Positions 1-9,862 are shown, counted from the first letter of the stretch. The stretch is DNA of 58,368 nt from Candidatus Thiomargarita nelsonii (GCA_000785145.2 JSZA02000034.1:1-58368); one strand, 5' to 3'. Notes: generated from the sequence alone by a model not told the origin. Made by a program: numbers and translations.

Positions 1-61
1 CGTTAGGCTCAGGTGTCCCAAATTTTTAAAAATATTTGAAAAAATTGATTTAAATAAAAAC

Positions 62-128
62 CAAGGTGCGTAGGACGCACCCTACGCTGTAGGAGCAATC
101 CTTTATGGTTGCCCGACACGATATGGCA
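62..128. repeat. Type B repeat followed by half of a type C repeat
   Basis: A GGTGCGTAGGACGCACC unit is followed by GTAGGGGCAATCCTTTATGG, then GTTGCCC and ATATGGCAT. The last part resembles the right end of the 11-bp-duplication element found intact elsewhere in the window. The remainder of 1-231 shows no gene. Confidence 0.75.
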
Positions 129-231
129 TTTTTGCATGGGTTAAAGATGAGGTTTATGTTTACAACTCATTTTGGATGCTTGTATAATATGCCCGTCTTA
201 TTAACGGAGACTGATAAAAAGATGAATAAAA

Positions 232-390
232 ATGAAGTTCCTTCCGAATACCAACAACCCAAAGTTTAAAAACATTGATGACAATGGTTGGTATTGGATA
301 GAAGAAACAGTCGATGAAAAAGTGCATTTTATCAATAATAAAAACGCGCTACTTGATGTTATAACTCAGGTGAGCCACTATGAATTCTAA
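232..390 (+). CDS. Small unknown protein, 52 aa
   Basis: A short reading frame starts at an ATG and ends 11 bases inside the next frame (start 380). The overlap is typical of coupled gene pairs such as toxin-antitoxin modules. The product begins MKFLPNTNNPKF and holds an acidic, Trp-containing middle (GWYWIEETVDEK). I recognise no domain. The downstream HEPN-like gene is broken, so this may be a remnant of the same module. A shorter 15-codon frame at 222 in another phase is unlikely to be real. Confidence 0.35.
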   Translation: MKFLPNTNNPKFKNIDDNGWYWIEETVDEKVHFINNKNALLDVITQVSHYEF

Positions 391-730
391 TCCACTATAT
401 CGCGTATGGATTGCTTATCAAACGTCAATAGATGCTTTAAAAGTGACAAAACAAGCTATCAGTCATGACGATAAAGAGACGTTGCTATTTCGTACCACTT
501 TTGAGTTGCAAAATTCAACCTAAGCTAAACAGGTTATTGATGGTAGCTCTCAAAGAGCTTGAAGATTTATTTGTTTTGTCCTTGTGGTCAACTTATGAAC
601 GTTTTGTCCGAATTTATTTACAACAAAAGGGAGCAACGTTACAAACCACAAAACCTACAAATTTAGCTGCTCCAATGTATGAATACTTTTGTGATGAACT
701 GCCAATATTCACCAGTGGTAACGACTGCAT
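380..730 (+). pseudogene. Decayed HEPN-type RNase-like gene
   Basis: The first 47 codons (MNSNPLYRVWIAYQ...) stop at 521-523. Reading on gives AKQVIDGSSQRA, then a frame change gives ELEDLFVLSLWSTYERF, YLQQKGATLQ and APMYEYFCDEL. Joined, these resemble the HEPN family known as MAE_28990/RiboL-PSP-HEPN, where an LW-T-ERF stretch is typical. At least one in-frame stop and one frameshift break it. The 3' end runs into an antisense gene fragment at about 730. The assignment rests on remembered family resemblance. Confidence 0.45.
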
Positions 731-1074
731 AGCACCTTGTGTTGATGCGGCATACATTTCAGCCAGTGCTTGTGCCCAACCTTGATCCCAATCAGACTTT
801 TTAGCCTCTACCACACAGAGTGGAGGTATTCCAAACTCTCCGCGTATTTGAGTTGTAGGTGCGACATTGTAGCTCACATGCGACCAAACGCGAAAATTCG
901 GATAACACTTATCAAGAACCTTTAATATAGGTTTGATAATATCTTCACAGGTAGCCGACTCTGATAGAAAACTTAAAGGATCTTTGAAGTTTTCTTTTAT
1001 TTCCTCAAATTTGTAATCGGGTATATTTTTGAGAGGTAATGTTTTTACAAAATTTTAAAGCTACTAAATCCCAT
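725..1074 (-). pseudogene. PD-(D/E)XK restriction-like protein, frameshifted and truncated
   Basis: The gene starts at 1074 with a good ribosome site (AAGGAG, about 8 bases upstream) and the peptide MGFSSFK. One base is lost in the AAAATTTT run near 1051-1058. The restored frame reads FVKTLPLKNIPDYKFEEIKE, then SESATCEDIIKPILKVLDK and PPLCVVEAKKSDWDQGW. VEAKK matches the E-x-K half of a PD-(D/E)XK nuclease core. The segment that should carry the first Asp, between SYNVA and PTTQIRGEF, appears deleted. The 3' part is lost where it meets the HEPN remnant, so the gene is dead. Confidence 0.5.
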
Positions 1075-1124
1075 GAGACTGTCTCCTTAATTGTCAAGCC
1101 TGTAGCGTATCCACAAAAACTTAT

Positions 1125-1172
1125 TTATTAATCAGGTGGATACGCGCAGCGATATCCACCCTACATGTATGT
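1125..1172. repeat. Single type D repeat unit
   Basis: ATCAGGTGGATACGCGC, then ATATCCACCCTACAT, forms one copy of the unit that is tandemly repeated seven times at 51548-51930. Confidence 0.75.
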
Positions 1173-1199
1173 GTTTTTCGCTATTTTTGACTTATGCCT

Positions 1200-1616
1200 T
1201 CAAAACTGCTCAATACGATAAGCCGTCGCAATGCCTTGTGCCTGACAAAATTGCAAAGCCTCATCAGTCAAACCACCCAAGGATAAAAAAGCAGGCAACA
1301 TTTTTTGATTAACAAACAGTTGACTATAAACCTTAATCATCACACGTTCTTTAACATTGATGATATTCAAGCTCGTTGTATCACTCACATTCTCAAAAAA
1401 GATATTCAGCCAATTTGCCCGACAAATTCTTGAGTAATCCACGCAATTTGCGGTTTTCGGCGGTTAAGGATTCGATTTGTTTATGAAACTCCTCTTTCAA
1501 GTCAGGCATAAAACCGTCGATTTCCTCTTCAAAGCGATTTCGCAAAATTAAATTGAGGGTTCCATCTGATAAACCGCTTGCAAACCCGCCTCTTGAGTCA
1601 GATAGGGAGACATATT
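1200..1616 (-). pseudogene. Remnant of an unknown protein, two overlapping frames
   Basis: One frame (about 1615 to 1408) reads LNLILRNRFEEEIDGFM, then IESLTAENRKLRGLLKNL. This resembles the charged coiled C-terminus of Rpn/Uma2-style PD-(D/E)XK proteins. A second frame (1442-1200) reads SLNIINVKERVMIKVYSQLF and LSLGGLTDEALQF. The two frames swap around 1410, so at least one frameshift is present. No whole domain can be assigned. It lies directly downstream of the broken AAA ATPase and may be its 3' half. Confidence 0.35.
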
Positions 1617-2145
1617 TACCGTGTTTTCAAAATGGCAGCAAAACGATGGGGGGCAGAGCAAGCGGTATCCCACATAGAATCATGTAGCCCCATTTCTTTA
1701 TTTTCCCAAAGAGAATCGACATCCTCAACCAACAGTTTGTTTGAATTTGCCAAACCGTATTCTCTAATTTTTTTCAAGGAGAGTGGTTTATTGACTAATT
1801 CTTCATCCCTTTCAATAAATGAAATATACTGTGAGGCAAAATGACGATAGTATTTGATAGCGAAATCAGGATACCACATTTGATTTTCACCAATATCAAA
1901 AAAAAACGGAATGATAATGATGCCTTGATTTGGATCGCTCCAGAGTTTGTTGAATATCCGTTGCACAAACACAGTTTTACCACTTTTACGACGTGCGAGG
2001 ATGACTTTTGACTTGGACATTCTATTGGGAATAAGAGAAAGCCATTTGTCAAATTGACGCAACGAAGTAACGGAACGTTAAATTATTTTTCTCGACCAAC
2101 CAGTAAATCTGGATGACCGATTTTTTCAATTAAGGGATATTGCAT
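1616..2145 (-). pseudogene. AAA ATPase, frameshifted 5' part
   Basis: The start at 2145 gives MQYPLIEKIGHPDLLVGREK, which hits a stop near 2087. A frame change then continues KWLSLIPNRMSKSKVILARR. A Walker A motif (ARRKSGKT) is intact, and the following sequence (NQGIIIIPFFFDIGENQMWYPDFA) is a typical AAA-like continuation. The protein stops after about 165 residues, well short of the several hundred residues of such ATPases, so no sensor or C-terminal domain remains. Confidence 0.55.
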
Positions 2146-2161
2146 TCGTTTTCTCCATGTA

Positions 2162-3997
2162 TTAGATAAAAGCCAAAGCCAACACCGTCACCACCAACAA
2201 ATAAAGCGGCGTATAACTCACCCGATAAAAGCTATGAAAAGCACCCCCTAAGACTTGTACTAAATTCGTCAGTCCCTGTTCTAACTTAACAAGGCTCCCC
2301 CTAAACCAAGGACCAATCACCCGCATCAGCCCCGGATAGAAATTATGCGTATAGTTATAGGGTATATCGGAAGACAGAAAATGGCCGCCCGCGTAATTGT
2401 CCCATTGGTGAGTAATAAAGCGTCGGTTGCCCATAAAGAAAATAATGGCACCAATGCCAACCCCATAAAAAAATATTCCACTCACCCATAACATATTCAG
2501 GCTGCCATTAGGCCAACTCACGCCACCTAAATGGTAAACAAGGCTTTCATAACCTAAAACCATTTGCGCTTTGTTCACTAAAGCTAAACTCAGTCCCGGC
2601 ATCGCGCCAGTGATAAAAGCAATCCCCGCAAGTGCTAACATTGGCACCACCATGATCCAAGGCACTTCTTTTATCTCATAATGTTCCTTTCGTAATTGTC
2701 CTAAGAAAATATTATGAATTAATTTATACACACTCAAAATAGTCCCTAAAGTACTGATGGAAACCGCCACTAATAACAAAGGCATTTCTGCCTCTAATAA
2801 TGCTTTATAAATAAACCACTTGGAGACAAAACCATTCATCGGTGGCAATCCTGCTAAACCAATAATGCCCATCAGCAGCGTCACATAAGTGAGCGGCATT
2901 CGCACTATCAATCCACCTAAGCGATCCAAATCCGCAGTGCCAGTGCGATAGATCACTGAAGTCACCGCCAAGAATAAAGCCGCCTGATAGATGGCATAAT
3001 TAAATATATGCAAAAGTCCACCCGTGACACCCATCGGCGTAGCAATCAGAATACCTAACAACATCAGTCCGCCTTGACCAATTCCATGCCAAGCCAACAA
3101 TAAACGCGCATCGGTTTGTTGTAAAGCAATAAAAGTAGGAATAATGGAAGTGAGCGCCGCTATCCAAATCAATAAGCTACGTGCATCTAAAAAAGTAAAA
3201 GGTATCCTCATTTCTACCAATTGCGTTACGCCGGAAACTTGTAATAGCACCAAAGCAAAGGCAAATAGTCCCATTCGAGCGGAGATGGCACTGAGAAAAG
3301 AGGCATTGGCACCTGGCGTATAGGCATAAGCATCGGCTTGCCACAGATGGAAAGGCATCATACCCATTTTCACTAAAAAACCACTGCTAAAGAGTAAAAC
3401 GACTGGCCATAATGTCGGAAAATCAGGCAGAGCCTCCCAAAATGCGACAAATTCTAAAGAGCCCACTTGGAGATAGACGAGGACAATCGCGGTCAAAATG
3501 GCCATTGCGCCTCCCATTGCATAAATCAGATAACGAAAAGCCGCATCCGCTGCCTTGCCACCATGTTCTGTTATAATTAAATAAGTTGCCCAACTGACCA
3601 ATTCCCAGCCAATAAACAGGCTCAAAAAGTCGCCACTCGACAGCAGAATTAACATGGCTAAAACATTCACTGCCATAGCGACATGTTGTAGGCGCATATC
3701 TTTTTGCGTTTCGCCCCAATCTCCAACCGTGTACAATGAAGTGAAAAAGGCAACGCCCACCGTAATAATGGCAAAAAACCAACCTAAGCCGTTCATTTCC
3801 CAATGAATGACATTATCAAGTACACTAAATGAAAAAGAGGCGGCTAGCGGCATTTTGTCCCATAAGCCAATGAGTACAATCAATTGCATGGCATAACCCA
3901 TCATGCCAAACAAACCCGCGTAGGGTCGTTTGCCTACTACATAGACTAATACGACGGTAAATATAGATAATAAAAAGAGTAAATTTAATAAGTTCAT
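2162..3997 (-). CDS. Proton-translocating NuoL/MrpD-like antiporter subunit
   Basis: A 611-residue, very hydrophobic protein of the complex I / Mrp antiporter superfamily (proton_antipo_M). These subunits form ion channels in the inner membrane. Visible marks are the SLFIGWELVSWATYLII segment (TM5 Glu), the conserved Lys of TM7 in FLVKMGMMPFHLWQADA, a His in LAWHGIGQGGLM, and GLPPMNGFVSKWFIYKALL. About 14 membrane helices are likely, with a long C-terminal tail. No other Mrp or nuo subunit is adjacent, so it may work with a complex encoded elsewhere. The NuoL, MrpA/D and DabB groups cannot be separated by eye. The start ATG at 3997 leads into an immediate hydrophobic helix. Confidence 0.8.
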   Translation of the reverse strand: MNLLNLLFLLSIFTVVLVYVVGKRPYAGLFGMMGYAMQLIVLIGLWDKMPLAASFSFSVLDNVIHWEMNGLGWFFAIITVGVAFFTSLYTVGDWGETQKDMRLQHVAMAVNVLAMLILLSSGDFLSLFIGWELVSWATYLIITEHGGKAADAAFRYLIYAMGGAMAILTAIVLVYLQVGSLEFVAFWEALPDFPTLWPVVLLFSSGFLVKMGMMPFHLWQADAYAYTPGANASFLSAISARMGLFAFALVLLQVSGVTQLVEMRIPFTFLDARSLLIWIAALTSIIPTFIALQQTDARLLLAWHGIGQGGLMLLGILIATPMGVTGGLLHIFNYAIYQAALFLAVTSVIYRTGTADLDRLGGLIVRMPLTYVTLLMGIIGLAGLPPMNGFVSKWFIYKALLEAEMPLLLVAVSISTLGTILSVYKLIHNIFLGQLRKEHYEIKEVPWIMVVPMLALAGIAFITGAMPGLSLALVNKAQMVLGYESLVYHLGGVSWPNGSLNMLWVSGIFFYGVGIGAIIFFMGNRRFITHQWDNYAGGHFLSSDIPYNYTHNFYPGLMRVIGPWFRGSLVKLEQGLTNLVQVLGGAFHSFYRVSYTPLYLLVVTVLALAFI

Positions 3998-4145
3998 AGT
4001 TAGCTTATCCCATTGAAGAATTAAAATATTAACCGGTTTATCGGTTTAGTACAAATATTCATTTTTTACATCCAGCAAAAAAGCGACACTCCTCGTGGCT
4101 CTGCTTTTTTCTGCGGTGTGGCAAAATAATAAATAGGGATGTACA

Positions 4146-4697
4146 ATGAACCAGACAGAAGAATATGTATTTGATGCAATCAAAACATGGGTTTGGTCAG
4201 GTTTTTATAGCTTGGATGAGGTTTATGAAAATATAGAAGATATTCTTGAAGAAGACTGCGACGAAAATATGAGCTTAGCTTCAGAAGAATATCAAAAGAA
4301 ATTGGAAGACGAAAAATCTTGGCCAGATGTTACCGACTGTGATCGTTTAAATTCTGTTTTTGAAGAATTAAACCAGCAAGGGATTATAGCCATACAAAAT
4401 GCAGGTTATACCATGTCTCATGGTTTTGAAGATGTTGGAGAGGAGTTAAATACACGCAACCGAAGCCAAGTAAAAGGATACTGCTTTTACCATGGTCAAG
4501 ATATTGAGCGTGCTGTTATAGGTGCCGGTGTAAGGTTAGCGTTTGGCGATCTAGATAATATCGACCAAAAAAAGGTTGAAGTGGGGGAAATTGTTATCAA
4601 TGTCTTAAACAAACATGGTTTTGAAACTGAGTGGAACGGAACTGCCGGCACTAGAATCAATGTCACAAATTTGAAGTGGCAACGCCGTATGTATTAA
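4146..4697 (+). CDS. DUF6891 domain protein
   Basis: A 183-residue soluble, acidic protein. WPDVTDCDRLNSVFEELNQQ and GIIAIQNAGYTMSHGFEDV match the hallmark segments I associate with DUF6891, whose function is unknown. The central GYCFYHGQDIERAV region follows as in the family. It stands alone in a repeat-rich stretch, reading away from the antiporter-like gene. The start ATG at 4146 follows a weak GGGATG site. Confidence 0.7.
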   Translation: MNQTEEYVFDAIKTWVWSGFYSLDEVYENIEDILEEDCDENMSLASEEYQKKLEDEKSWPDVTDCDRLNSVFEELNQQGIIAIQNAGYTMSHGFEDVGEELNTRNRSQVKGYCFYHGQDIERAVIGAGVRLAFGDLDNIDQKKVEVGEIVINVLNKHGFETEWNGTAGTRINVTNLKWQRRMY

Positions 4698-4724
4698 TTA
4701 ACGGCACTATTACTTTTCGGGTAT

Positions 4725-4935
4725 TTTGGAGTCCAAGATTTATCTTGGGAGTCAGGCTAGTAACGCTCCACATCGGCGATTGCCCCAACGCTGGCTCCAA
4801 GCCAAGGCCCTCCTGCAATACCCGCCCAAGATAAATCTTGGACTCCTAATGCCACACCAGGCTCGGTTGAGGTTTTTTATCGTTCCCACGCGAGGCAAAG
4901 GAATGCCTGCTCGGACGCTCTGCGTCCTGCAAAAA
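4725..4935. repeat. Inverted pair of type A palindromes plus a type E piece
   Basis: GGAGTCCAAGATTTATCTTG at about 4728 and CAAGATAAATCTTGGACTCC ending near 4848 face each other around an 80-base spacer. A CGTTCCCACGCGAGGCAAAG piece follows at about 4882. The open frame across 4726-4962 is made of repeat sequence and is not a gene. Nothing else is seen in 4698-5058. Confidence 0.7.
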
Positions 4936-5058
4936 AAATTGATTTATGGCACAAGAAAATAAAATATTTATGATAAAATAAATCTTGAACTTGTATTTTT
5001 TTTAAATCGTTAAAAAAATACGGTCAAATTGCATCATGATAACAAGTTAGGAGAAAAA

Positions 5059-5535
5059 ATGGCTTACAATTTTAATGCTGATGATGTTTTTGAGATGGCA
5101 GAACAGATGGAGAGTAATGGGGCGAAATTCTACCGCTCAACCGCCGACTTGACAGATAATGAGGAGCTTAAAAAGCTTTTTAACCATCTGGCAGATATGG
5201 AAATCGCCCATCAAAATTTCTTCAAGTCTTTGAGAGAGGACTTGTCAGAGAAAGAAAAAGCGGCAACGGTGTTCGATCCTAATGATGAAGCCACCCTCTA
5301 TTTGCAAGAACTTGTGAACTCTCGGGTTTCGTTTGAAAATGAATACGAGGGTAATTCAATAAAAAGTATCTTGGAAGGGGCAATCAAATCTGAAAAGGAC
5401 ACTATTGCCTTTTACCAAGGTATCAAAGAGGCTGTTCCTGAAGACTTGGGAAAAAATCAGATTGATAAGATTATCAAGGAAGAAATGGCACATGTCCGGA
5501 TTTTAAGTCAAGAAGTTCTAAAACTAAAGGATTAA
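5059..5535 (+). CDS. Ferritin-like diiron protein (rubrerythrin type)
   Basis: A 158-residue four-helix protein. Two E...E-x-x-H pairs are visible: E18 with E48-x-x-H51, and E112 with E142-x-x-H145. This is the diiron ligand set of ferritin-like/rubrerythrin proteins. No C-terminal rubredoxin domain is present, so it is erythrin-like only. Such proteins usually reduce peroxide or handle iron in the cytoplasm. The start at 5059 was chosen because TTAGGAG sits 5 bases upstream; an upstream in-frame ATG at 5029 has no such site. It stands alone between repeats. Confidence 0.8.
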   Translation: MAYNFNADDVFEMAEQMESNGAKFYRSTADLTDNEELKKLFNHLADMEIAHQNFFKSLREDLSEKEKAATVFDPNDEATLYLQELVNSRVSFENEYEGNSIKSILEGAIKSEKDTIAFYQGIKEAVPEDLGKNQIDKIIKEEMAHVRILSQEVLKLKD

Positions 5536-5592
5536 GCTGCCACCCAAACAAGTACAGGGAATTGTGCGGCTAGTTTTGTATAATGCGCTAAA

Positions 5593-5712
5593 TTAAGTAC
5601 AGAATCATGAATTTTAATGTATTTTGGAGTCCAAAGCTTTAGCTTTGGACGTAGGTTTCCAAAGCTAAAGCTTTGGACTCCAAAATCTCCGATAATTCAT
5701 GGTTCAGTACTT
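5593..5712. repeat. Inverted-repeat element with TAAGTAC ends and a palindromic core
   Basis: The left end TAAGTACAGAATCATGAATT pairs with the right end AATTCATGGTTCAGTACTTA with about three mismatches. Between them lies a pair of type A palindromes (TCCAAAGCTTTAGCTTTGGA and its partner). A half copy of the right end occurs near 25575-25600. It is probably a small non-autonomous element. No gene is seen in 5713-5880. Confidence 0.6.
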
Positions 5713-5880
5713 AGCCGAAAAAAAAGTTCACAGAGGAAAAAGTTGGAGCATAGCGAAAACTTTTGCCTCTGATGAGCCAGAAAGCATAGAATTCATAAAC
5801 CATGCCATCAATAATTTTTTCAAAAAAACCTTCAAAAGTAAAATAAAATGCCGCTCTGGCGACTTCCAAGGAGATTAGAT

Positions 5881-7458
5881 ATGAGAAAAACCTTTAACAT
5901 TGCCGGACCATGTAACCCTGAAGAACACTATATGCTACCGGCACAGGAGCGATGCTCTGGTCTCATTGATCTGATCGAACAAAAGCAATATTTTGTCATC
6001 CATGCCGCCCGGCAATCTGGCAAAACGACACTTTTGCTGGAGTTAACCCAGCAATTGAATGAGACAGGAAACTATTATGTCTTGTATTGTTCACTGGAAT
6101 CGGTGCAAGAAATCACAGAGGCAGAAAAAGGTATCCCGGCTATTGTCAAAAGATTGAAGTTTGAAGTGGAACTCCATGAGCAATTGAATGATTATTCTTT
6201 TGCCCCACAGTCTGATTATTCAGACTATACCACCATTCTGCTCCGATCGGTTTCGCTGTTTTGTAAACAGCTCGATAAGCCCTTAATCATTTTGTTTGAT
6301 GAAATCGATTGTTTGTCAAACGGTGCTTTGATTTCATTTTTACGGCAACTTAGGGACGGATATATCAACCGTCGTCGTATTCCCTTTGTGCATTCCATAG
6401 GGCTGGTGGGACTACGAAATATCCGTGATTACAAGGCCAAAATCCGAGAGCCCAGCGAAAAACAAAGAGAGCCTAGCGGGAGACTTGGCACCAGCAGCCC
6501 GTTTAATATTGTCAAAACCTCAAAAACCTTGCGTAATTTTACCCTCGATGAAATAGCCGAACTGTATGCCCAGCATACTCAAGAAACGAGTCAAGCGTTT
6601 TCGCCAAAGGTTATCCAAAGGGTTTATCATTATACTCAAGGGCAACCTTGGCTGGTGAATGCCATCGCTTGTGAGATTGTGGAGCAGATTCTCAACTTTG
6701 ATATTTCAAAAGAGATTTTACCAGAGCATGTTGAGCAAGCGGTACAAACTCTGACTATGCGACGGGATACGCATCTTGACAGCCTGATGGAACGCTTAAA
6801 AGAAGCTCGGGTGCAACGAATCGTTGAGCCGGTGATTTTGGGAGAGAACAAAGGCTATAGTGTGTTGGATGATGATTATCAATATGTGCTTGATCTGGGT
6901 TTATTGCGCTATATTGATAAAAAATTGGTGCCATCCAACCCGATTTACGGGGAAGTGATTATCCGCACACTGACTTCTCCGTTCCAAATGGAAATGGAGG
7001 ACTATCCTCTTAAAACACAAACATACATTGTAGAGGGGAAACTTGACCTGAAACGATTGCTCCAAGATTTCCAAAAATTTTGGCGAGAAAACAGCGAAAT
7101 ATGGGCTAAACGGTATCAATATCAGGAAGCCGCACCTCATTTGATTTTGCAAGCCTTTTTACAACAGGTAGTGATAACTGGCGGGCGTATTTCACGGGAA
7201 TTAGCCGGTGGTAGAGGACGTCTTGACTTGTGTATACACTATGAAGGGGGTAAATATCCGATAGAGTTAAAGCTGCGCTACGGCAACAAAACTTATCAAG
7301 AGGGAAAAGAACAGTTGGCGGGCTATATGGATAGGTTAGATTGTCAAGAAGGTTGGCTGATTGTATTTGATCGGCGGAAAACGCCTAAATGGAACAAAAA
7401 AATTTTTTGGAAAACGAACAAGCTAGGTGGGAAAACTATTCATATTGTGGGTTGTTAG
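5881..7458 (+). CDS. AAA ATPase with C-terminal PD-(D/E)XK-like nuclease domain
   Basis: A 525-residue protein of the AAA-ATPase-like / DUF1703-type family seen in mobile and defence contexts. The N-terminal domain has Walker A (ARQSGKTT, residues about 43-50) and Walker B (IILFDEIDCL). The C-terminal domain has GRGRLDLCIHYEGGKYPIELKL, cut short here: the D and the E-x-K are the likely nuclease core. The start at 5881 was chosen because AAGGAG lies about 8 bases upstream; the frame is open to 5848, but there without a site. A terminator follows. Its role is unknown; transposon or defence ATPase are both possible. Confidence 0.75.
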   Translation: MRKTFNIAGPCNPEEHYMLPAQERCSGLIDLIEQKQYFVIHAARQSGKTTLLLELTQQLNETGNYYVLYCSLESVQEITEAEKGIPAIVKRLKFEVELHEQLNDYSFAPQSDYSDYTTILLRSVSLFCKQLDKPLIILFDEIDCLSNGALISFLRQLRDGYINRRRIPFVHSIGLVGLRNIRDYKAKIREPSEKQREPSGRLGTSSPFNIVKTSKTLRNFTLDEIAELYAQHTQETSQAFSPKVIQRVYHYTQGQPWLVNAIACEIVEQILNFDISKEILPEHVEQAVQTLTMRRDTHLDSLMERLKEARVQRIVEPVILGENKGYSVLDDDYQYVLDLGLLRYIDKKLVPSNPIYGEVIIRTLTSPFQMEMEDYPLKTQTYIVEGKLDLKRLLQDFQKFWRENSEIWAKRYQYQEAAPHLILQAFLQQVVITGGRISRELAGGRGRLDLCIHYEGGKYPIELKLRYGNKTYQEGKEQLAGYMDRLDCQEGWLIVFDRRKTPKWNKKIFWKTNKLGGKTIHIVGC

Positions 7459-7507
7459 AAAAAGTCTATACTGAAAAAATCACTGTTCAAGTTTTAACAT
7501 ACGACGA

Positions 7508-7545
7508 CAGAAATCAGATTTTTTAAAAAAATCGGATTTCTTTAA
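7508..7545 (+). terminator. Rho-independent terminator
   Basis: AGAAATCAGATTTTTT and AAAAAAATCGGATTTCTTT form a hairpin ending in T residues about 50 bases after the ATPase stop codon. Confidence 0.65.
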
Positions 7546-7651
7546 CGGATGTTAAAAAACTGCCAACAACTCCGCGTCATAAAATTAAGGAACTCAACAA
7601 ATGAAACCAAAATTCGGGTGAGTCCAAATATAAAAAAAGGAGTATTTTTAA

Positions 7652-9862
7652 ATGACAAAAGCCATATTGATCTTACTGCTCACATTAAACACCGTACAGG
7701 CAGAATTATTATCAACCTATACCTTTACGGATGCAATCGGAAACGAGGCAACAATTGAGCCTGATAATCAGCCCAACAATGGCACACTTTCCGCGATCAA
7801 TCGGGGAACGGGTTTAACCCCTAAAAAGGCTAAGGGCACATTTAATGCTCAGAATTGGTCAACGGGTACACTCGAACTGACTGATTATTACTCATTGACA
7901 ATCCAACCCAAATGCGGATTTGAAATGACACTAACCAGCTTAACACTAGATGAAAAGCGATCAAATAAGGGCATTCGCAATTGGTCAATTCGTTCAAGCC
8001 TAGATGATTTTGCAACGGATTTAAAAACCTTTCATGTGCCAGATGACACCAAATTACGCAATACTCAAACCATCACATTCTCATTTGATAATTTCACAAG
8101 CCCCGTTGAATTTAGAATTTATGGCTTCAATGCTGAGGCTGGCACAGGTACTTGGAGAATTGATAATGTGTACATTAACGGCAACATCACCGGTAAAACG
8201 ACAAAAATCCACACCATCCAAGGCAATGGCACAAGGAGTGCTGAGATAGGCAATACGCATACCATTTCCGGAATCGTCGTTGGAGACTTTCAAGATGATA
8301 CGCAATTAAAAGGATTTTTCGTTCAAGAAGAAGACACAGATATTGATGACGATCCCACAACCTCAGAGGGCTTGTTTGTTTACAATCCAGGTGGTACCGA
8401 TGTCAAAGTCGGTCAACTGGTGCGCGTCACGGGTGAAGTTGAGGAATTCTACGCTCTCACAGAATTAAAAAACGTCAGCAAAGTAACGATTTGCAGTCGC
8501 GGCGCGAGTGTGACACCTGCAACCCTCAATCTACCTGTTGACAGTCATACCTATCTTGAACGCTACGAAGGCATGTTAATCAAATTGCCACAAACATTGA
8601 CTGTCACTGATAACTATAAATTAGGCCATTATGGTCAAATAAGCATATCAAATGGCCGTTTGATGGTGCCAACCCATATCACTTCCCCGGGAACCAATGC
8701 GAATAGACAACAAGCACAAAACGATTTGAACCGCATTATTATTGACGATGGCAGTACAATCCGCAATCCTGCTCCCATTCCCTATCCCCCCCCCAAACTC
8801 AGCGCGACGCATACGCTACGTTGTGGCGATACAGTAACGGGCGTGACTGGCGTGTTGAGTTATAGCTTTGGCAACTATCGTGTGCAGCCAACCAGCACAC
8901 TAAACTTTGTTTCTGCTAACCCACGCACTGCAACACCACCATCTGTCGGTGGAACGCTAAAGGTAGCCAGTTTCAATGTCTTAAACTATTTCAACGGTGC
9001 TAGATTTCCAACGGCACGCGGCGCAAAAACGGCCTCAGAATTTAAACGCCAACGCGACAAAATCATCAGTGCTATTGTAGCCATGCAAGCCGATATCATT
9101 GGATTAATGGAAATAGAGAATGACGATTACGGTGCCAATAGTGCGATTGCCGATTTGGTCAATGGATTAAATGCCACCGCACCGGCTAAGACGACTTATG
9201 CTTTTATCAATCCTGGTTTTGCACTCGGCACAGACAAGATCAAAGTAGCCCTCATCTACCGCGTTGAAACCGTCACCCCAATTGGCTTTGCTGCCACAAC
9301 AACCGAACCACCTTTTAACTCTCGCCGTCCCCCACTCGCGCAAACTTTCAGGGAAAATGCGACCGCTGAGCAAATCATTGTCGTCGTTAACCACTTCAAA
9401 TCGAAAGGAAGTTGTCCAAGTGATAACAGTCTCAATGAAGATCAAAATGATGGACAAGCTTGTTGGAATGCCGAACGGGTTGAGGCTGCCAAGACTTTGA
9501 CGGCTTGGTTAGCGACAACCGGAGAGGATAATATTCTCATTTTAGGTGATCTGAATGCTTACGCCAAAGAAGACCCTATCACGGTGATTAAAAATGCGGG
9601 TTATACGGACTTACTTGCTGGCACAGATGCCTATTCGTATATTTATCAAGGTCAAGCGGGAACACTTGATCATGCCTTAGCCAGTGCGAGTTTAAGCGCT
9701 AAGGTAACGGGCATCACTGAATGGCATATCAATGTTGATGAGCCAAAAATAATTGATTACAAAGAAAAACACAAGTCAGCGTCCCTGTACAATGCCGATC
9801 CTTTCCGAGCTTCGGATCACGATCCGCTGATTATTGGTTTAGACTTTGGACGTCCAAAATAA
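7652..9862 (+). CDS. Secreted ExeM/NucH-family endonuclease
   Basis: A 736-residue extracellular nuclease. The signal peptide MTKAILILLLTLNTVQA is followed by a lamin-tail-like or beta-sandwich region, an OB-fold-like part (about 185-420) and an endonuclease/exonuclease/phosphatase domain starting at LKVASFNVLNYF (about 436). Catalytic residues are visible: E487 in MEIEN, D633 in GDLNAY and D722-H723 in SDHDP. ExeM proteins degrade extracellular DNA for phosphate or biofilm turnover. AAGGAG lies 9 bases before the ATG. The last residues (GRPK) and the stop codon are supplied by a type A palindrome, so the repeat has replaced the native 3' end. Confidence 0.88.
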   Translation: MTKAILILLLTLNTVQAELLSTYTFTDAIGNEATIEPDNQPNNGTLSAINRGTGLTPKKAKGTFNAQNWSTGTLELTDYYSLTIQPKCGFEMTLTSLTLDEKRSNKGIRNWSIRSSLDDFATDLKTFHVPDDTKLRNTQTITFSFDNFTSPVEFRIYGFNAEAGTGTWRIDNVYINGNITGKTTKIHTIQGNGTRSAEIGNTHTISGIVVGDFQDDTQLKGFFVQEEDTDIDDDPTTSEGLFVYNPGGTDVKVGQLVRVTGEVEEFYALTELKNVSKVTICSRGASVTPATLNLPVDSHTYLERYEGMLIKLPQTLTVTDNYKLGHYGQISISNGRLMVPTHITSPGTNANRQQAQNDLNRIIIDDGSTIRNPAPIPYPPPKLSATHTLRCGDTVTGVTGVLSYSFGNYRVQPTSTLNFVSANPRTATPPSVGGTLKVASFNVLNYFNGARFPTARGAKTASEFKRQRDKIISAIVAMQADIIGLMEIENDDYGANSAIADLVNGLNATAPAKTTYAFINPGFALGTDKIKVALIYRVETVTPIGFAATTTEPPFNSRRPPLAQTFRENATAEQIIVVVNHFKSKGSCPSDNSLNEDQNDGQACWNAERVEAAKTLTAWLATTGEDNILILGDLNAYAKEDPITVIKNAGYTDLLAGTDAYSYIYQGQAGTLDHALASASLSAKVTGITEWHINVDEPKIIDYKEKHKSASLYNADPFRASDHDPLIIGLDFGRPK

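Noticed and set aside
3423..3803. Gene in another frame of the antiporter gene
   Set aside because: A shadow frame inside a well-conserved membrane protein gene; no independent start site.
4726..4962. Protein-coding gene
   Set aside because: The frame is built from two type A palindromes and a type E repeat and has no ribosome site.
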